IMG/VR virus record: IMGVR_UViG_3300043466_000913
Coordinates: 1 to 36,087 of that record
Direction: 5' to 3' (one strand)
Length of the DNA stretch: 36,087 nucleotides
From: a virus
The notes under the pieces are model-generated. The model made no database searches, was not told the origin of the DNA, and was given only the letters and a program-made list of their open reading frames with translations. A program made the position numbers and the translations under genes. Of the stretch, positions 21,693-30,737 are shown one piece after another (within the stretch, counting starts at the first letter, position 1; every line of letters begins with the position of its first letter).

Positions 21693-23087
21693 ATGGCGAC
21701 TATTGATTACACCATCCCAGGGCAGCTCAAAGGCATTCAGATTGAACCGCCGATGAACGCTATGGCGCGCGCTATGGAGCTGCGCGGGTTGCAGGAAGCA
21801 TCGAATTTGAATGCCTTGCGGATGCAAGAACAAGAAATGAAGATGGGTGAAGCGCAGCGTTTAAATCAGCAACGCAACGCGTTAGCGCGCATTCATGCCG
21901 ACCCCAACGTAAAAGTTGGTTCGCCTGAGTATTTAACCCGAGTCCAACAAGAAGCGCCTGACTTATATGAGCCTGTGGCAGCGCGTGCTTTGCAACGCGC
22001 AGATTTAGAAGAAAAAATTGAAGGGCGTAAGGCTCAAAATTTTGACCGTAAATTTAAGTTATACCAGACCGTCGTACCTAATATTAATTCGGAAGACGGC
22101 GTCTACCAGTACGTGCAAGCCGCGTATAACGACCCTGATTTGAAACCAATCTTAGAAAAAATTCAGCCGCTTGAGGCTGCGTTAGAGAGCAATCTCAGCG
22201 CATTTCTACAAAATCCTGATGACTGGCGTTTGCGTTCTAGTGGCGTGCCTGCCGACAAATTAGTCGAGCTTGCATTGCAGAAATCGAGAGCGCAACGTGA
22301 AGAAGCGCGCCTTGATTTGGAAGACCAGCGCGTACGTGAGACGCAGCGTCATCAACAGGAGATGGAGCGGATTAGTTCGCTTGGCGCTAACCGTCAAACT
22401 GAGCAATTGGCCGAAACTCGTCGCCACAATCAAGCAATGGAAGGGCTTGACGCTCGCCGCGTTAGTATTACCGCTGCAGCTGAACAGCGTAAAGCTGAGC
22501 AGGGCGATTCGCCGTTGTCACAAAAAGATAAACAGAAACGCGAAGCAGCATACCCGCAATCAAACGCAGCAATTAAAGGTATTGAAGCCAAGTCAGAGTC
22601 GTTTATTAACGATCTAAAAGCCTTGCGTGATCATCCAGGCTTGTCGCAGATTACCGGTCTTATTGCAGGCCGCGCGCCAGCAGTCACCAAGGAAGGCCGC
22701 GCAGCGCAGGCGCTGTACGACAAGATTTTGGCTAAAGGCGGCTTTGAGATGCTGCAGCAGATGCGTGAAGCCTCTAAGACAGGTGGCGCGTTGGGTAACG
22801 TCTCGAACCAAGAAGGTAAACAGTTGCAAGCATCGTTTGCGGCAATTGATCGTCGTCAAGATGCAGCAGACGTTAAGAAAGCATTGGAAACAGCGATTAG
22901 CGACGTTGAAGGCGCAAGAACGCGTAGCCGCGAAGCGTTTAGTGAGACGTATTCATACCGTGAGCAGCCGTCCGCTGCACCAGCGCCAGCAGCACCTAAA
23001 CCGCCTGCAGTAGGTACAGTGCAAGAAGGCTATCGGTTTAAAGGTGGCAACCCCGCCGATCAGAAAAACTGGGAAAAGGTGAAATAA
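21693..23087 (+). CDS. Internal virion/ejection protein, P22 gp20 position (464 aa)
   Basis: The protein is mostly coiled coil: a Met/Glu/Gln-rich N-terminal helix (LRMQEQEMKMGEAQRLNQQR), long charged helices around residues 195-280, and a Pro/Ala-rich linker near 425-440. The C-terminal motif GTVQEGYRFKGGNPADQKNW recurs at the ends of many phage ejection proteins. Order and size fit an ejected pilot protein forming part of the trans-envelope channel. Its stop abuts the next ATG (TAAATG). Confidence 0.8.
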   Translation: MATIDYTIPGQLKGIQIEPPMNAMARAMELRGLQEASNLNALRMQEQEMKMGEAQRLNQQRNALARIHADPNVKVGSPEYLTRVQQEAPDLYEPVAARALQRADLEEKIEGRKAQNFDRKFKLYQTVVPNINSEDGVYQYVQAAYNDPDLKPILEKIQPLEAALESNLSAFLQNPDDWRLRSSGVPADKLVELALQKSRAQREEARLDLEDQRVRETQRHQQEMERISSLGANRQTEQLAETRRHNQAMEGLDARRVSITAAAEQRKAEQGDSPLSQKDKQKREAAYPQSNAAIKGIEAKSESFINDLKALRDHPGLSQITGLIAGRAPAVTKEGRAAQALYDKILAKGGFEMLQQMREASKTGGALGNVSNQEGKQLQASFAAIDRRQDAADVKKALETAISDVEGARTRSREAFSETYSYREQPSAAPAPAAPKPPAVGTVQEGYRFKGGNPADQKNWEKVK

Positions 23088-25049
23088 ATGGCAGCCCCTT
23101 GGGAACAGTATCAGGCACCTGCTGCTGCGCCAGCGGGGCCGTGGAGTCAATATCAAGAACCGGCGCAATTACCTCCGGTAACAGTAACACCTGACAAAAT
23201 GACGGTCAGTGAAGTGCCTGGGCCGCGCAAATATTCTTTGATGGAAGTGCCGGGCGCGGCAATCTCCAATATCCCTAGCAGCTTTGCGCAACAGGCGGCA
23301 GGGCTGGCTTCGGCGGTGTATAGCCCCATCGACACAACGCGCGATCTGTTGCGCTTAATTGGTGGCGCTGGCCTTAAAGCGCTGCCTGAGTCGGTGCAGA
23401 AAACCATCGTTAGCAACTCTTACGATCCGACCAGCGTGCAACAAGCCATCGATAGCGCAGGTGCTGTAGGCGACTTTTACAAGCAACGCTACGGCACCGC
23501 TGACGGTTTTAAGCGTGCGGTCGCTGAAGACCCGGTCGGCGTACTTGCCGACTTTTCTACGTTAGTGGGTGGTGCTGCAGGTCTTGCCGGAAAAGCAGGT
23601 ATGGCTAAAACCGCTACGGGTCTAGGTGCAGTATCCGCTTACACCAATCCTTTGACCCCCGTGGTCAAAGCAGCTGCGGTGCCGGTTAAAGCCGCGGCAA
23701 AAGGCGTAGGCTATGTGCGTAATGTATTGGCGCCTAAAGAAGCCGCGCTGTTAGCCGCTGCTGAGGGCCAAGGGCAAGACATCGTCAACGCACTGCGCAA
23801 TTACGATCAATACGTAGCGTCTGGTATGCCTACTGCTGGCGCAGCAGTTGCTGGTGAGTTGACCGCGCCGCGCTACGCAGCCTTGCAACAACAGGTGTCT
23901 CAGCTTAAACCCCGCGAATATATGGAACGCGAAGCCGCTAACGTGGCAGCCCGCGGCAAAGCGTTAGGCACAATAGCGCAAGATGAAACAGCAATAAAAG
24001 CTGCTGAAACCGCAAGAACCCAAGCAACAAAACCATTATACGGCGCGGCGGATAAGCAGATTATTAAAGCCGATGACACGCTAAACGATTTGCTTGACCG
24101 CCCGTCAATGGAGAAGGCAATGGCTCGCGCTAAAACGCTGGCTAAAGAACGTAATGAGACGTTCCAGATGGGCAAAAATGTGCCTGAACAAAAAGTAGGG
24201 TCGGCGATTGTTGATGTAGATGGCAAACCTTTAGACACCAAAACTATACCCGCCGAATACGCTAAGTTTAACGGAAAAAGTTTGCACTACCTAAAACTAG
24301 CGTTGGATGACTTAATTAAAGATCCAGTAACTTTTGGGCTGGGGTCTAACGAAGTTGCAGCTATCAGTAAAACTCGCGGTGAGTTTTTAAACTGGTTTGA
24401 AGGTAAATCAGCTAATTACGCTGCTGCGCGCGAAGCCTATCAACAAGCCAGTAAGCCAATTAACATTATGCAGGTTGGGCAATACCTAGAGGGCAAGCTA
24501 AAACCCGCGTTAGAAACTTCTATTGGCGAACGTGCGGGTGTATTTGCGGGCGCGGTTAAAGAAGCGCCGACTACAATTAAACGCGCTACTGGTCAAACTC
24601 GGTTTGAAAAACTAGGTGATATTCTAGAGCCTGACCAAGTTAAAGTCGTCGAAGGCATTCGCAAGGATTTGGCGCGTGAGGCCGAGTTTACCAAGCAAGC
24701 GCGTGAAGGCGGCAAGGCAGGCGAGGTGTTCCCAGCTACTGAAGCGGCGCGTCTGCCTAACTTGATGAGCCGGGTTGCGTCGGTCGCGAATACGATCATA
24801 ACCAAGCTACAAGGCAAGATCGACAAGAAGCTCGCGTTAGAGTTGGCAACCGAGATGCTTGACCCTAAACTTGCTGCCGCTGCGATGGAAAAAGCGCTAC
24901 AGCGTCAGGCCAAGGGTGAGAAACTTGCCGAGCCATTTAAGATAGTAGGCCGCGCGGCGTTTGAAGCTGGGCGCAGCCCGCTTACACTGGGCGGTGTACA
25001 GGTAACGAATGCGTTAGCTGCCGAAAGTCAGAACAATTTAGGGAAGTGA
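23088..25049 (+). CDS. Large ejection/internal virion protein, P22 gp16 position (653 aa)
   Basis: The protein starts with PWEQYQAP and PWSQYQEP repeats, which are common at the N-termini of phage ejection proteins. An Ala/Gly-rich, partly hydrophobic region follows ([19 protein letters not shown]), then long helices. P22 gp16 is 609 aa in the same relative place. I see no lysozyme motif. It probably enters the cell with the DNA, but the specific activity is unknown. Confidence 0.8.
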   Translation: MAAPWEQYQAPAAAPAGPWSQYQEPAQLPPVTVTPDKMTVSEVPGPRKYSLMEVPGAAISNIPSSFAQQAAGLASAVYSPIDTTRDLLRLIGGAGLKALPESVQKTIVSNSYDPTSVQQAIDSAGAVGDFYKQRYGTADGFKRAVAEDPVGVLADFSTLVGGAAGLAGKAGMAKTATGLGAVSAYTNPLTPVVKAAAVPVKAAAKGVGYVRNVLAPKEAALLAAAEGQGQDIVNALRNYDQYVASGMPTAGAAVAGELTAPRYAALQQQVSQLKPREYMEREAANVAARGKALGTIAQDETAIKAAETARTQATKPLYGAADKQIIKADDTLNDLLDRPSMEKAMARAKTLAKERNETFQMGKNVPEQKVGSAIVDVDGKPLDTKTIPAEYAKFNGKSLHYLKLALDDLIKDPVTFGLGSNEVAAISKTRGEFLNWFEGKSANYAAAREAYQQASKPINIMQVGQYLEGKLKPALETSIGERAGVFAGAVKEAPTTIKRATGQTRFEKLGDILEPDQVKVVEGIRKDLAREAEFTKQAREGGKAGEVFPATEAARLPNLMSRVASVANTIITKLQGKIDKKLALELATEMLDPKLAAAAMEKALQRQAKGEKLAEPFKIVGRAAFEAGRSPLTLGGVQVTNALAAESQNNLGK

Positions 25050-25053
25050 TTAC

Positions 25054-25944
25054 ATGGCATCCTTGACCCCAACACCCAAGCAGCAATTCTTCGACGCTAA
25101 CGGCGACCCGCTCGTCGCTGGTAAGGTCTACACCTACGCAGGCGGCACAACCACGCCGATTGCGACCTATACCAGCCAGACGGGTGCGACTGCTAACACC
25201 AACCCGATCATCCTTGACTCGCGCGGCATGGCCAACATCTGGCTGCAGCCGACCATCGCGTACAAGTTCGTCGTCACCGACAGCAACGACGTCCAGCAGT
25301 ACACTACCGACAACATCCTAGTGCCTGTTGACAACCTGTCGTTCGGCTCGCCGCCAGCGATTGGCGACGTGGCACCGAACAGCGGTGCGTTTACCAGCCT
25401 GTCGGCCACGCTGAACGTCACCTTCTCCGGCACCGGCTACGTGCAGATGCCCGTGGGGGCAACGACTGACCGGCCTGCCTCACCATCGGAAGGCATGTTC
25501 CGCTACAACACCACGCTCGATCTGTTCGAGGGCTATGCCAACGGCGCTTGGGGTCAGGTGGGCGGTGCGGCGGGTGCAACCGGCGGCGGTAATGATGAGG
25601 TGTTCATTGAGAACGACCAGGTGGTTACGATCAGCTATACAATCCCCTCGACCAAGAATGCCATGACCACCGGCCCGATCACGCTGGGTGGTGGCTTCGT
25701 TGGCACCGGCAGTATTGCAGGCACGACGCTGACGATTGATAGCGTCACCTCGGGTGCCTTGGGTGTGGGTTCGGTGATCTTGGGTTCGGGTATTAGCGCC
25801 GACACGACGATCACGGTGTTGGGCACCGGCACCGGCGGCGAAGGTACGTACGAGGTGAATAACTCGCAGTCGGTGTCGCTGACCGCGATCACCGCGCCAG
25901 TCGTTGTCACCGTCTCTACCGGCTCTCGGTGGGTCGTTTTATAA
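25054..25944 (+). CDS. Tail fibre/spike with head-binding N-terminus (296 aa)
   Basis: The N-terminal 90 residues ([40 protein letters not shown], then FVVTDSNDV) form the common fibre anchor domain that attaches to the virion. The middle is short, with [20 protein letters not shown]. The C-terminal tip motif is split: AMTTGPITL near residue 205 and [12 protein letters not shown] at the end are separated by about 70 inserted residues ([20 protein letters not shown] onward). There is no long beta-helix, so it is not a full depolymerase spike. Receptor contact is inferred. Confidence 0.85.
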   Translation: MASLTPTPKQQFFDANGDPLVAGKVYTYAGGTTTPIATYTSQTGATANTNPIILDSRGMANIWLQPTIAYKFVVTDSNDVQQYTTDNILVPVDNLSFGSPPAIGDVAPNSGAFTSLSATLNVTFSGTGYVQMPVGATTDRPASPSEGMFRYNTTLDLFEGYANGAWGQVGGAAGATGGGNDEVFIENDQVVTISYTIPSTKNAMTTGPITLGGGFVGTGSIAGTTLTIDSVTSGALGVGSVILGSGISADTTITVLGTGTGGEGTYEVNNSQSVSLTAITAPVVVTVSTGSRWVVL

Positions 25945-25954
25945 AGGGTAAATC

Positions 25955-26539
25955 ATGGCTTCTTTAGTTCTATCAGGCGATACATCCGGCTCGATTACGG
26001 TATCTGCACCAGCGGTAGCGGGTAGTACGACACAGACGCTGGTGAATGTCACAGGTACGTTAGCTCCTATTGTGCCGGGGACAGCCTTAACAGCAGTCAC
26101 AAACTTTACGACTTCCGCTGACTTTACCAGCATACCGTCATGGGTACGTCGAATCACCATTATATTTTCCGGTGTAAGTTTAAGCGGAACGGATAATATG
26201 CTTATTCAAATTGGCGATTCTGGTGGGCTAGAAACGACAGGTTATTTAGGCGCAGGTGGATACGCGATTACTGGAGCTGCTACCGTAGCAGGAACTTTTA
26301 CGGCTGGCTGGGGCATTGCTATGGGTTCTTCGGCAGGCGTGTTTCACGGCACAATGCAAATAGTTAATTTAACTGGTAACACTTGGATTTCTTCATCTTC
26401 AGGTGGGTTCTCTAATGCAGCCGCATTTTCTGGTGGTGGCGGTAATAAAACACTTTCGGCGCAATTAGATCGTGTCAGCGTTACCCGCACAGGAACAAAT
26501 ACTTTTACCGCTGGCACAATCAACATCCTTTACGAGTAA
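25955..26539 (+). CDS. Tail tip/fibre-like protein A (194 aa)
   Basis: The protein is beta-rich and Gly/Thr/Ser-rich. From about residue 55 it is clearly related to the protein at 27541-28074: SIPSWVRRITIIFSGVS against SLPSWTRRITIMLSGVS, VNLTGNTWIS against VNVTGNTWVC, and NTFTAGTINILYE against DTFDVNGGINIIYE. The two are paralogs separated by three small genes. GGTAAATC precedes the ATG, a leader also used by the next gene. It probably forms part of the adsorption apparatus. Confidence 0.75.
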   Translation: MASLVLSGDTSGSITVSAPAVAGSTTQTLVNVTGTLAPIVPGTALTAVTNFTTSADFTSIPSWVRRITIIFSGVSLSGTDNMLIQIGDSGGLETTGYLGAGGYAITGAATVAGTFTAGWGIAMGSSAGVFHGTMQIVNLTGNTWISSSSGGFSNAAAFSGGGGNKTLSAQLDRVSVTRTGTNTFTAGTINILYE

Positions 26540-26549
26540 GAGGTAAATC

Positions 26550-26993
26550 ATGGCTGGAACTGTTGTCGCAGATACGCTACAAGCCGATAGCACTAGCACG
26601 CTAGTCATCAAGAACGGTGTAGCTAATACGCCTCCTACGATTCAGGATAGTGCCGGTACGCAGATTGGTACGTTCTGTCGTGCGTGGGTGAACTTTAACG
26701 GTACAGGCACAGTCGCTATTCGTGCTGATTTTAACGTCGTAGATATTACCGACAATAACACAGGTGACTATACGATCAATATTGATGTTGATATGCCTGA
26801 TGCGGACTATACGGTGGTTGCAAATACGGGGTACACCGCAGTACCAGCATACCCATTGCCTGTTGCTCTTTACGGTAATAACACAACTGGAGCGACCGTA
26901 GCTCCAACCGTAGGCGCGGCTAGGATAAACACAAGAAATGCTAGTGGTAACCAAGCTGATTTTGCATATATCAATGTTGCAATTTTCCGCTAA
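26550..26993 (+). CDS. Tail fibre C-terminal-module protein (147 aa)
   Basis: The core CRAWVNFNGTGTVAIRADFN, followed by ITDNNTGDYTINI, MPDADYTVV and the end VNVAIFR-like INVAIFR, is a module found at the tips of many phage fibres, here as a separate protein. It starts with VVADTLQADSTSTLVIKNG, a short linker also usual before that module. It may trimerise as a separate tip. The family function is host recognition. Confidence 0.8.
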   Translation: MAGTVVADTLQADSTSTLVIKNGVANTPPTIQDSAGTQIGTFCRAWVNFNGTGTVAIRADFNVVDITDNNTGDYTINIDVDMPDADYTVVANTGYTAVPAYPLPVALYGNNTTGATVAPTVGAARINTRNASGNQADFAYINVAIFR

Positions 26994-27002
26994 AGGACAA
27001 TT

Positions 27003-27227
27003 ATGAACCAAAGAATTATATTTCCTGATGACGATGGCGGTATTGCTGTTGTCGTACCTTCACCTAATTGGTTGGCTAAGGAAGGCAATAGTGTTCAGAA
27101 ACTAGCCGCTATGCGAGTTCCTAGCGGCAAACCGTATCTGATCGTTGACGCTGCTGACATTCCGGCTGACCGTACCTTCCGCAACGCATGGACTGCTGAC
27201 TTTACTGGTGCAGAGGTGAAAGCATGA
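27003..27227 (+). CDS. Small fibre-associated protein (74 aa)
   Basis: The pattern MNQRIIFPDDDGGIAVVVPS at the start and ADIPADRTFRNAWTADF at the end matches a small protein often found after fibre tip genes, usually paired with the next gene. Its role is probably in fibre assembly, by position only. AAAGGA lies upstream, and its TGA overlaps the next ATG. Confidence 0.78.
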   Translation: MNQRIIFPDDDGGIAVVVPSPNWLAKEGNSVQKLAAMRVPSGKPYLIVDAADIPADRTFRNAWTADFTGAEVKA

Positions 27228-27541
27228 TTGTCATAGATTTCGCAAAAGCACAATCGATTACCAAAGATCGGCTTCGTGCTGAACGTACACCACTCCTAGC
27301 AGCTCAAGATGTGCTATTCCAACGAGCCTTAGAGTCGAATAGCGACACAGCAGCGATTGTGGCTGAGAAGCAGCGTCTAAGAGACATTACCAATCTGGTA
27401 GATGCTTGCACGACAACGGATGAACTAAAGGCACTATCGTGTGCTATCCCTGTGGTTGCTGAAGTAGTGCCAGAGCCTGTAGTGGAACCTACGCCTGAGC
27501 CAGTAGCAGAGCCTGAGCCTACACCTGAAGGAGAAGCATAA
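27224..27541 (+). CDS. Small fibre-associated protein with Pro/Glu tail (105 aa)
   Basis: The N-terminal 70 residues are helical (FAKAQSITKDRLRAERTPLL, AAQDVLFQRALE, IVAEKQRLRD), as in the partner protein commonly following the preceding gene. The C-terminus is a degenerate repeat of Pro-Glu-Pro-Val (EPVVEPTPEPVAEPEPTPEG). A fibre chaperone or tail-assembly role is likely by position but unproved. Its stop overlaps the next start (TAATG). Confidence 0.78.
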   Translation: MIVIDFAKAQSITKDRLRAERTPLLAAQDVLFQRALESNSDTAAIVAEKQRLRDITNLVDACTTTDELKALSCAIPVVAEVVPEPVVEPTPEPVAEPEPTPEGEA

Positions 27542-28074
27542 TGACTGTCACGATTAACGGTAGCGCAGGTGTTACCACGAACAGCGGTGCGGTGTATGAC
27601 AGCTTGCAGAGAGGTACGGTATCAACTACAACAGGCGGTACTTCGATAGATTTTTCATCCCTTCCTAGTTGGACTCGCCGAATCACAATAATGTTGAGCG
27701 GCGTTAGTACAAACGGTACGACTACTTTGCGCGTGCAAATTGGTACTGGGGGGACTCCCACCACTAGCGGTTATACCAGCGATTGTATCCAAGCTACATC
27801 ATCTGGAACTGTAACGATTACCCAGCTAACTAACGGTTTTTACATTGCTACACCTACACTTGCAAACGCTTCATTTAAGGGAACTTTAGTGTTAGTCAAC
27901 GTAACAGGTAATACGTGGGTATGTAATGGAAATGTAGCTGACAGCACTAATAATCGCATGTATGTCAGTAGCGGTAACGTGGCACTTGGAGGCACTTTAG
28001 ACAATGTCCGAATAACAATTAACGGTACAGACACGTTTGATGTTAACGGCGGTATCAACATCATTTATGAGTAA
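27541..28074 (+). CDS. Tail tip/fibre-like protein B (177 aa), paralog of 25955-26539
   Basis: This protein shares with protein A the core PSW-RRITI-LSGVS, the VN-TGNTW motif and the GxINIIYE end. The N-terminal 40 residues differ and are Thr/Gly-rich. The two paralogs may be alternative or sequentially placed tips. The start is coupled to the preceding gene by TAATG, with GAAGGAG upstream. Confidence 0.75.
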   Translation: MTVTINGSAGVTTNSGAVYDSLQRGTVSTTTGGTSIDFSSLPSWTRRITIMLSGVSTNGTTTLRVQIGTGGTPTTSGYTSDCIQATSSGTVTITQLTNGFYIATPTLANASFKGTLVLVNVTGNTWVCNGNVADSTNNRMYVSSGNVALGGTLDNVRITINGTDTFDVNGGINIIYE

Positions 28075-28077
28075 GCG

Positions 28078-28299
28078 ATGGATTCACAAGTGCTATTCAA
28101 CATCGCAGTAGCGATCGCCGGGTTCTTCGGCGGGTGGGTGCTGAACAACATCCACCGCTCGATCGACCGGCTGGACACCGACGTACGCGCCATGCCGCAC
28201 ACCTACGTTACCCGCGAGGGCTACAAGGACGACATCCGCGACATCCGCGAGATGCTGGGTAAGATTTTCGATAGGCTGGAGCACAAGCAAGACAAATGA
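28078..28299 (+). CDS. Small membrane-anchored coiled-coil protein (73 aa), lysis cassette
   Basis: One transmembrane segment (LFNIAVAIAGFFGGWVLNNI, about residues 6-25) is followed by a charged helix (IDRLDTDVRAMP, YKDDIRDIREMLGKIFDRLE). Similar proteins occur near phage holins. It could be an inner-membrane spanin-like subunit or a holin regulator; I see no lipoprotein partner, so a spanin call would be weak. Its TGA overlaps the next ATG. Confidence 0.72.
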   Translation: MDSQVLFNIAVAIAGFFGGWVLNNIHRSIDRLDTDVRAMPHTYVTREGYKDDIRDIREMLGKIFDRLEHKQDK

Positions 28300-28913
28300 T
28301 CGATCCGGTAACAATCGGTCTGGCGGTTGCGGGCGTCAAGGCGGTTGTTACTGGCGTTAAAGAGGCCGCTGCACTTGCTCGCGAAGCCTTCGACGAAATC
28401 AACGGCGCGGTGGAGTCCGGCAAGACGCTAGCCGACTCCATGTCGGGCGTCACTAAGTTCTTCTCTGCCGCAGGCAAATACGAAACCCAGCGCACACAGC
28501 TAGAGGAAGCCCGCGCAGCTCAAGAGGCCGCGGTCGCTAAAGGCCACGCGGTGCCGGAATACATTTCAGACGCCGAGTACGTCATCGAGATGATGATCAT
28601 TGATCGCCAGATCAAACAGTACTACGACGACATCAAACATATTTTCATCTACCACTTCCAAGAAGCAGGCATGTGGGACGAGTTCTGGGCGCGTATGGGT
28701 AAGCTCAGAGGCGAACGGGAAGCCAAGGCAGAGGCGCTGCGCAAGGCAGAGACAGAGAAACGCCTGCAGGCCAAAGTCGCCGAGATGAAGCAACGACGCG
28801 CTAGACAAGCGGTCATAGCCCATATAGAGCTGCTAGTCACGGCGGTTATTCTTGCCGTTATCGTGGCGGGCTTCTGCTGGGGTATGTGGTGGATGTTTCA
28901 ACAAGGAGGTTGA
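28296..28913 (+). CDS. Hypothetical protein (205 aa) with C-terminal membrane helix
   Basis: The N-terminus is mildly hydrophobic and Ala/Val-rich. The centre is helical with IMIDRQIKQYYDDIKHIF-like acidic/aromatic segments, followed by a strongly charged coiled coil (EREAKAEALRKAETEKRLQA). A clear transmembrane segment lies near the end (LLVTAVILAVIVAGFCWGMW). It sits between the small membrane protein and the holin, so a role in lysis or in the membrane end of infection is possible. No family name is known to me. Confidence 0.75.
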   Translation: MIDPVTIGLAVAGVKAVVTGVKEAAALAREAFDEINGAVESGKTLADSMSGVTKFFSAAGKYETQRTQLEEARAAQEAAVAKGHAVPEYISDAEYVIEMMIIDRQIKQYYDDIKHIFIYHFQEAGMWDEFWARMGKLRGEREAKAEALRKAETEKRLQAKVAEMKQRRARQAVIAHIELLVTAVILAVIVAGFCWGMWWMFQQGG

Positions 28914-28914
28914 C

Positions 28915-29319
28915 ATGCTAGATGCTCTACTAAATATCGGCGGCAAGCTGATCGACAAACTAATCCCTGACCCGGAACAGAAGGCCAAGGCGCAGCTAGA
29001 ACTCGCCAAGATGGCGCAGGACGGCGAGCTGGCCAAGATGGCCAACGAAACCGACTTGTACAAGACTGAGCAGAACAATCTGACCGAGCGCCTAAAGGCC
29101 GACATGGGCAGCGATAGCTGGCTGTCGAAGAACATCCGCCCGCTAACGCTGGTGTACATTCTGGTGGCGTACATGGCGCTGGCCATCCTCGACGCCGCGG
29201 CGTTGGATATCGCGGACTCGTTCGTAGAGCTGCTAGGGCAGTGGGGTATGCTTGTGATGTCCTTCTACTTCGGCGGCAGGACGCTTGAGAAAATTATCGA
29301 TATGCGAGCAAAGAAATGA
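28915..29319 (+). CDS. Holin, 3TM family (GTA holin-like)
   Basis: I start it at ATG 28915, which has a perfect AAGGAGG five bases upstream; the frame further up overlaps the previous gene. The protein is 134 aa. An N-terminal amphipathic region (LLNIGGKLIDKLIPDPEQKA) leads into a charged helix and then the diagnostic SWLSKNIRPLTLVYILVAYM. A second hydrophobic segment follows at about residues 103-118. Holins of this type permeabilise the inner membrane at a set time so that the endolysin can reach the peptidoglycan. It overlaps the endolysin gene by four bases. Confidence 0.88.
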   Translation: MLDALLNIGGKLIDKLIPDPEQKAKAQLELAKMAQDGELAKMANETDLYKTEQNNLTERLKADMGSDSWLSKNIRPLTLVYILVAYMALAILDAAALDIADSFVELLGQWGMLVMSFYFGGRTLEKIIDMRAKK

Positions 29320-29828
29320 TCGACAATTTCCGCGAGGCTTTGCAGGCCGTTTTGTTGCACGAAGGGGGTTTCGTTAACCATCCAAAAGACCCAGGCGGCA
29401 TGACCAACCTGGGCGTCACTAAAAAGGTATGGGAAGAATGGGTCGGTCATCCTGTTGGCGAAAGCGAGATGCGGGCGTTGACGCCAGAAACGGTGGCGCC
29501 GATGTACAGGAGAAAGTACTGGGACGCAGTCAAGGGCGACGAGCTGCCGTCGGGGCTGGACTACCTGATGTTCGACTTTGCGATCAACGCGGGGCCGGGA
29601 CGGGCGATCCGCACCATGCAAAAGGCGATCGGAACAAGTCCTGACGGCGTCATCGGCCCGAAAACAATGCAGGCGTTAAAGGACGCAGACCCAACAGAAT
29701 TGATCGCCAAGTTCAGCGTAGAAAAAGAACTGTTCTACAAGGCGCTCCCGACGTTCGCCACCTTCGGCAAAGGGTGGCTACGTCGAGTAGACGAGGCTAA
29801 GTCACATGCGGTGACGATGCTCGCGTAA
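29316..29828 (+). CDS. Endolysin, GH108 N-acetylmuramidase with C-terminal PG-binding domain
   Basis: The protein is 170 aa. The active-site region is LLHEGGFVNHPKDPGGMTNL followed by GVTK; Glu16 is the likely catalytic residue in the EGG motif typical of GH108. The second half (FDFAINAGPGRAIRTMQKAI, DGVIGPKTMQAL) is the PG_binding_3 domain. There is no signal peptide, so it depends on the holin. The last 27 bp overlap a convergent minus-strand gene. Confidence 0.95.
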   Translation: MIDNFREALQAVLLHEGGFVNHPKDPGGMTNLGVTKKVWEEWVGHPVGESEMRALTPETVAPMYRRKYWDAVKGDELPSGLDYLMFDFAINAGPGRAIRTMQKAIGTSPDGVIGPKTMQALKDADPTELIAKFSVEKELFYKALPTFATFGKGWLRRVDEAKSHAVTMLA

Positions 29829-29990
29829 CTGCTGGCAAATGACGCGGTCACGCGTCGTCATCCAGATCGTCGTATCCTTTGTTGTGCATTCAGTCGGCGA
29901 CGGCCCCTTGGGCTCGGGCAAGCCAATAGCAAGAAAAGTAAACGTGGCCACCGCGATGGCCGCGTAGTACACCACCACAAGGTCTTTCAT
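29802..29990 (-). CDS. Small membrane protein (62 aa), convergent with endolysin
   Basis: One N-terminal transmembrane segment (VVVYYAAIAVATFTFLAIGL, residues 5-24) is followed by a Pro turn and a soluble, Thr/Arg-rich tail with two Cys. The start overlaps the stop of the upstream gene (ATGA at 29987-29990), which supports it as the last gene of the leftward operon. Its position next to the lysis genes raises the idea of a spanin or lysis regulator, but there is no coiled coil and it is on the other strand. Confidence 0.65.
   Translation of the reverse strand: MKDLVVVYYAAIAVATFTFLAIGLPEPKGPSPTECTTKDTTIWMTTRDRVICQQLREHRHRM
29841..29856. terminator. Hairpin just past the late operon
   Basis: GACGCG (29841-29846) pairs with CGCGTC (29851-29856) around GTCA, 12 bp after the endolysin stop and within the convergent small gene. 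No T-run follows on either strand, so it may pause or slow converging polymerases and is not a standard intrinsic terminator. Confidence 0.35.
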
Positions 29991-30169
29991 ATCCGTAGCA
30001 GCCTCCCAAGCAGTTTGGTGATCGGCGACGCCTCATACGGCTCAATGCCCAACATCACGTCCTGCACGAACCGCTCCTCGGGCGTCGCAGGCTTCTGATA
30101 GAACTGCGGCGTGTAATGCGCGCCGATCTTCGGCGGCTCTTCCTTGATGAAGTATCCATCACGTAGCAT
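29987..30169 (-). CDS. Hypothetical protein (60 aa)
   Basis: I start it at ATG 30169 because AGGAGG lies seven bases upstream; an ATG at 30208 would overlap the previous gene by 50 bp. The protein runs MLRDGYFIKEEPPKIGAHYT and ends ITKLLGRLLRI. It is Pro-rich and probably partly extended. It lies in a chain of ATGA-overlapped small genes. No family is recognised. Confidence 0.7.
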   Translation of the reverse strand: MLRDGYFIKEEPPKIGAHYTPQFYQKPATPEERFVQDVMLGIEPYEASPITKLLGRLLRI

Positions 30170-30404
30170 TTTTCTTCCTCCTATCTTCATTTGCACGGCG
30201 TGCGTCAACCGCTTTCTTTTTTATTAACGCTGCCTCTTCTTTAGTATAAACAGGTTCGGCCCCATTGGCCGTTGCGCGCAGCCACACCTCGGCGCTGTAG
30301 GCGCCCGCCCCGCAGGCTTTGCACTTGCGTTGACGCCGCAGGCCGCCTGCCATCTTGATGACGTTGACGACGTAGGTGCGCTCGTTACAGGTCATACATT
30401 TCAT
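30159..30404 (-). CDS. NrdR-like zinc-ribbon protein (81 aa)
   Basis: An N-terminal zinc ribbon is clear: CMTC at residues 3-6 and CKAC at about 28-31, with an RRQRKC segment before the second knuckle, as in the zinc ribbon of NrdR repressors. The ATP-cone domain of NrdR is absent. The C-terminal part is a charged helix (EEAALIKKKAVDARRANEDR). It probably binds DNA or RNA; a regulatory role is inferred. It overlaps the gene before it by ATGA and is a second candidate for a regulator in this genome. Confidence 0.75.
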   Translation of the reverse strand: MKCMTCNERTYVVNVIKMAGGLRRQRKCKACGAGAYSAEVWLRATANGAEPVYTKEEAALIKKKAVDARRANEDRRKKNAT

Positions 30405-30595
30405 GGTTTGGCCGCCTGGTTCAGTATCTCAACCCGCTCACGGGCGTCACGCAGCGCGCAGTAGCGCTGGTGCAGCCGCTGCAGGATCGAGCTGCGCTTC
30501 TCATGCAAGAGCTCAGCGGTCAACATGGCGAACACCTCGTCTTCCGAGAGCTTGGGCAGCTGATCATTTAGGGCGCGCCAGCTTAGCTTTTTCAT
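30401..30595 (-). CDS. Small helical protein (64 aa)
   Basis: The pattern MKKLSWRALNDQLPKLSEDE, then VFAMLTAEL and LHQRYCALRDARERVEIL, matches a small protein repeatedly found in phage early operons next to coiled-coil genes; no function is known to me. The start overlaps the end of the preceding gene by 32 bp, and its stop overlaps the next start (ATGA). Confidence 0.75.
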   Translation of the reverse strand: MKKLSWRALNDQLPKLSEDEVFAMLTAELLHEKRSSILQRLHQRYCALRDARERVEILNQAAKP

Positions 30596-30737
30596 CTTCT
30601 ATCCTTGTTTCAATTCGTGCTACTTCGTCTACCGCGCGCTGGAATGCGCGCTCCATTTGGTTCAGCTCGCGCTGCCGCGCGCGCTCCTCGGCGCGTGCAG
30701 CAGGCAGCTTAGCCTTCCAGTAATCAATTCTTCTCAC
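30564..30737 (-). CDS. Small coiled-coil protein (57 aa), GTG start
   Basis: I choose GTG at 30737 (MRRIDYWKAKLPAARAEERA), because GGAGG lies nine bases upstream and the longer frame upstream overlaps another coding frame. The protein is a highly charged helix with heptad-like spacing. It overlaps the preceding 48-aa gene by 14 bp. The role is unknown; such proteins may form oligomers or bind partner proteins. Confidence 0.65.
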   Translation of the reverse strand: MRRIDYWKAKLPAARAEERARQRELNQMERAFQRAVDEVARIETRIEDEKAKLARPK

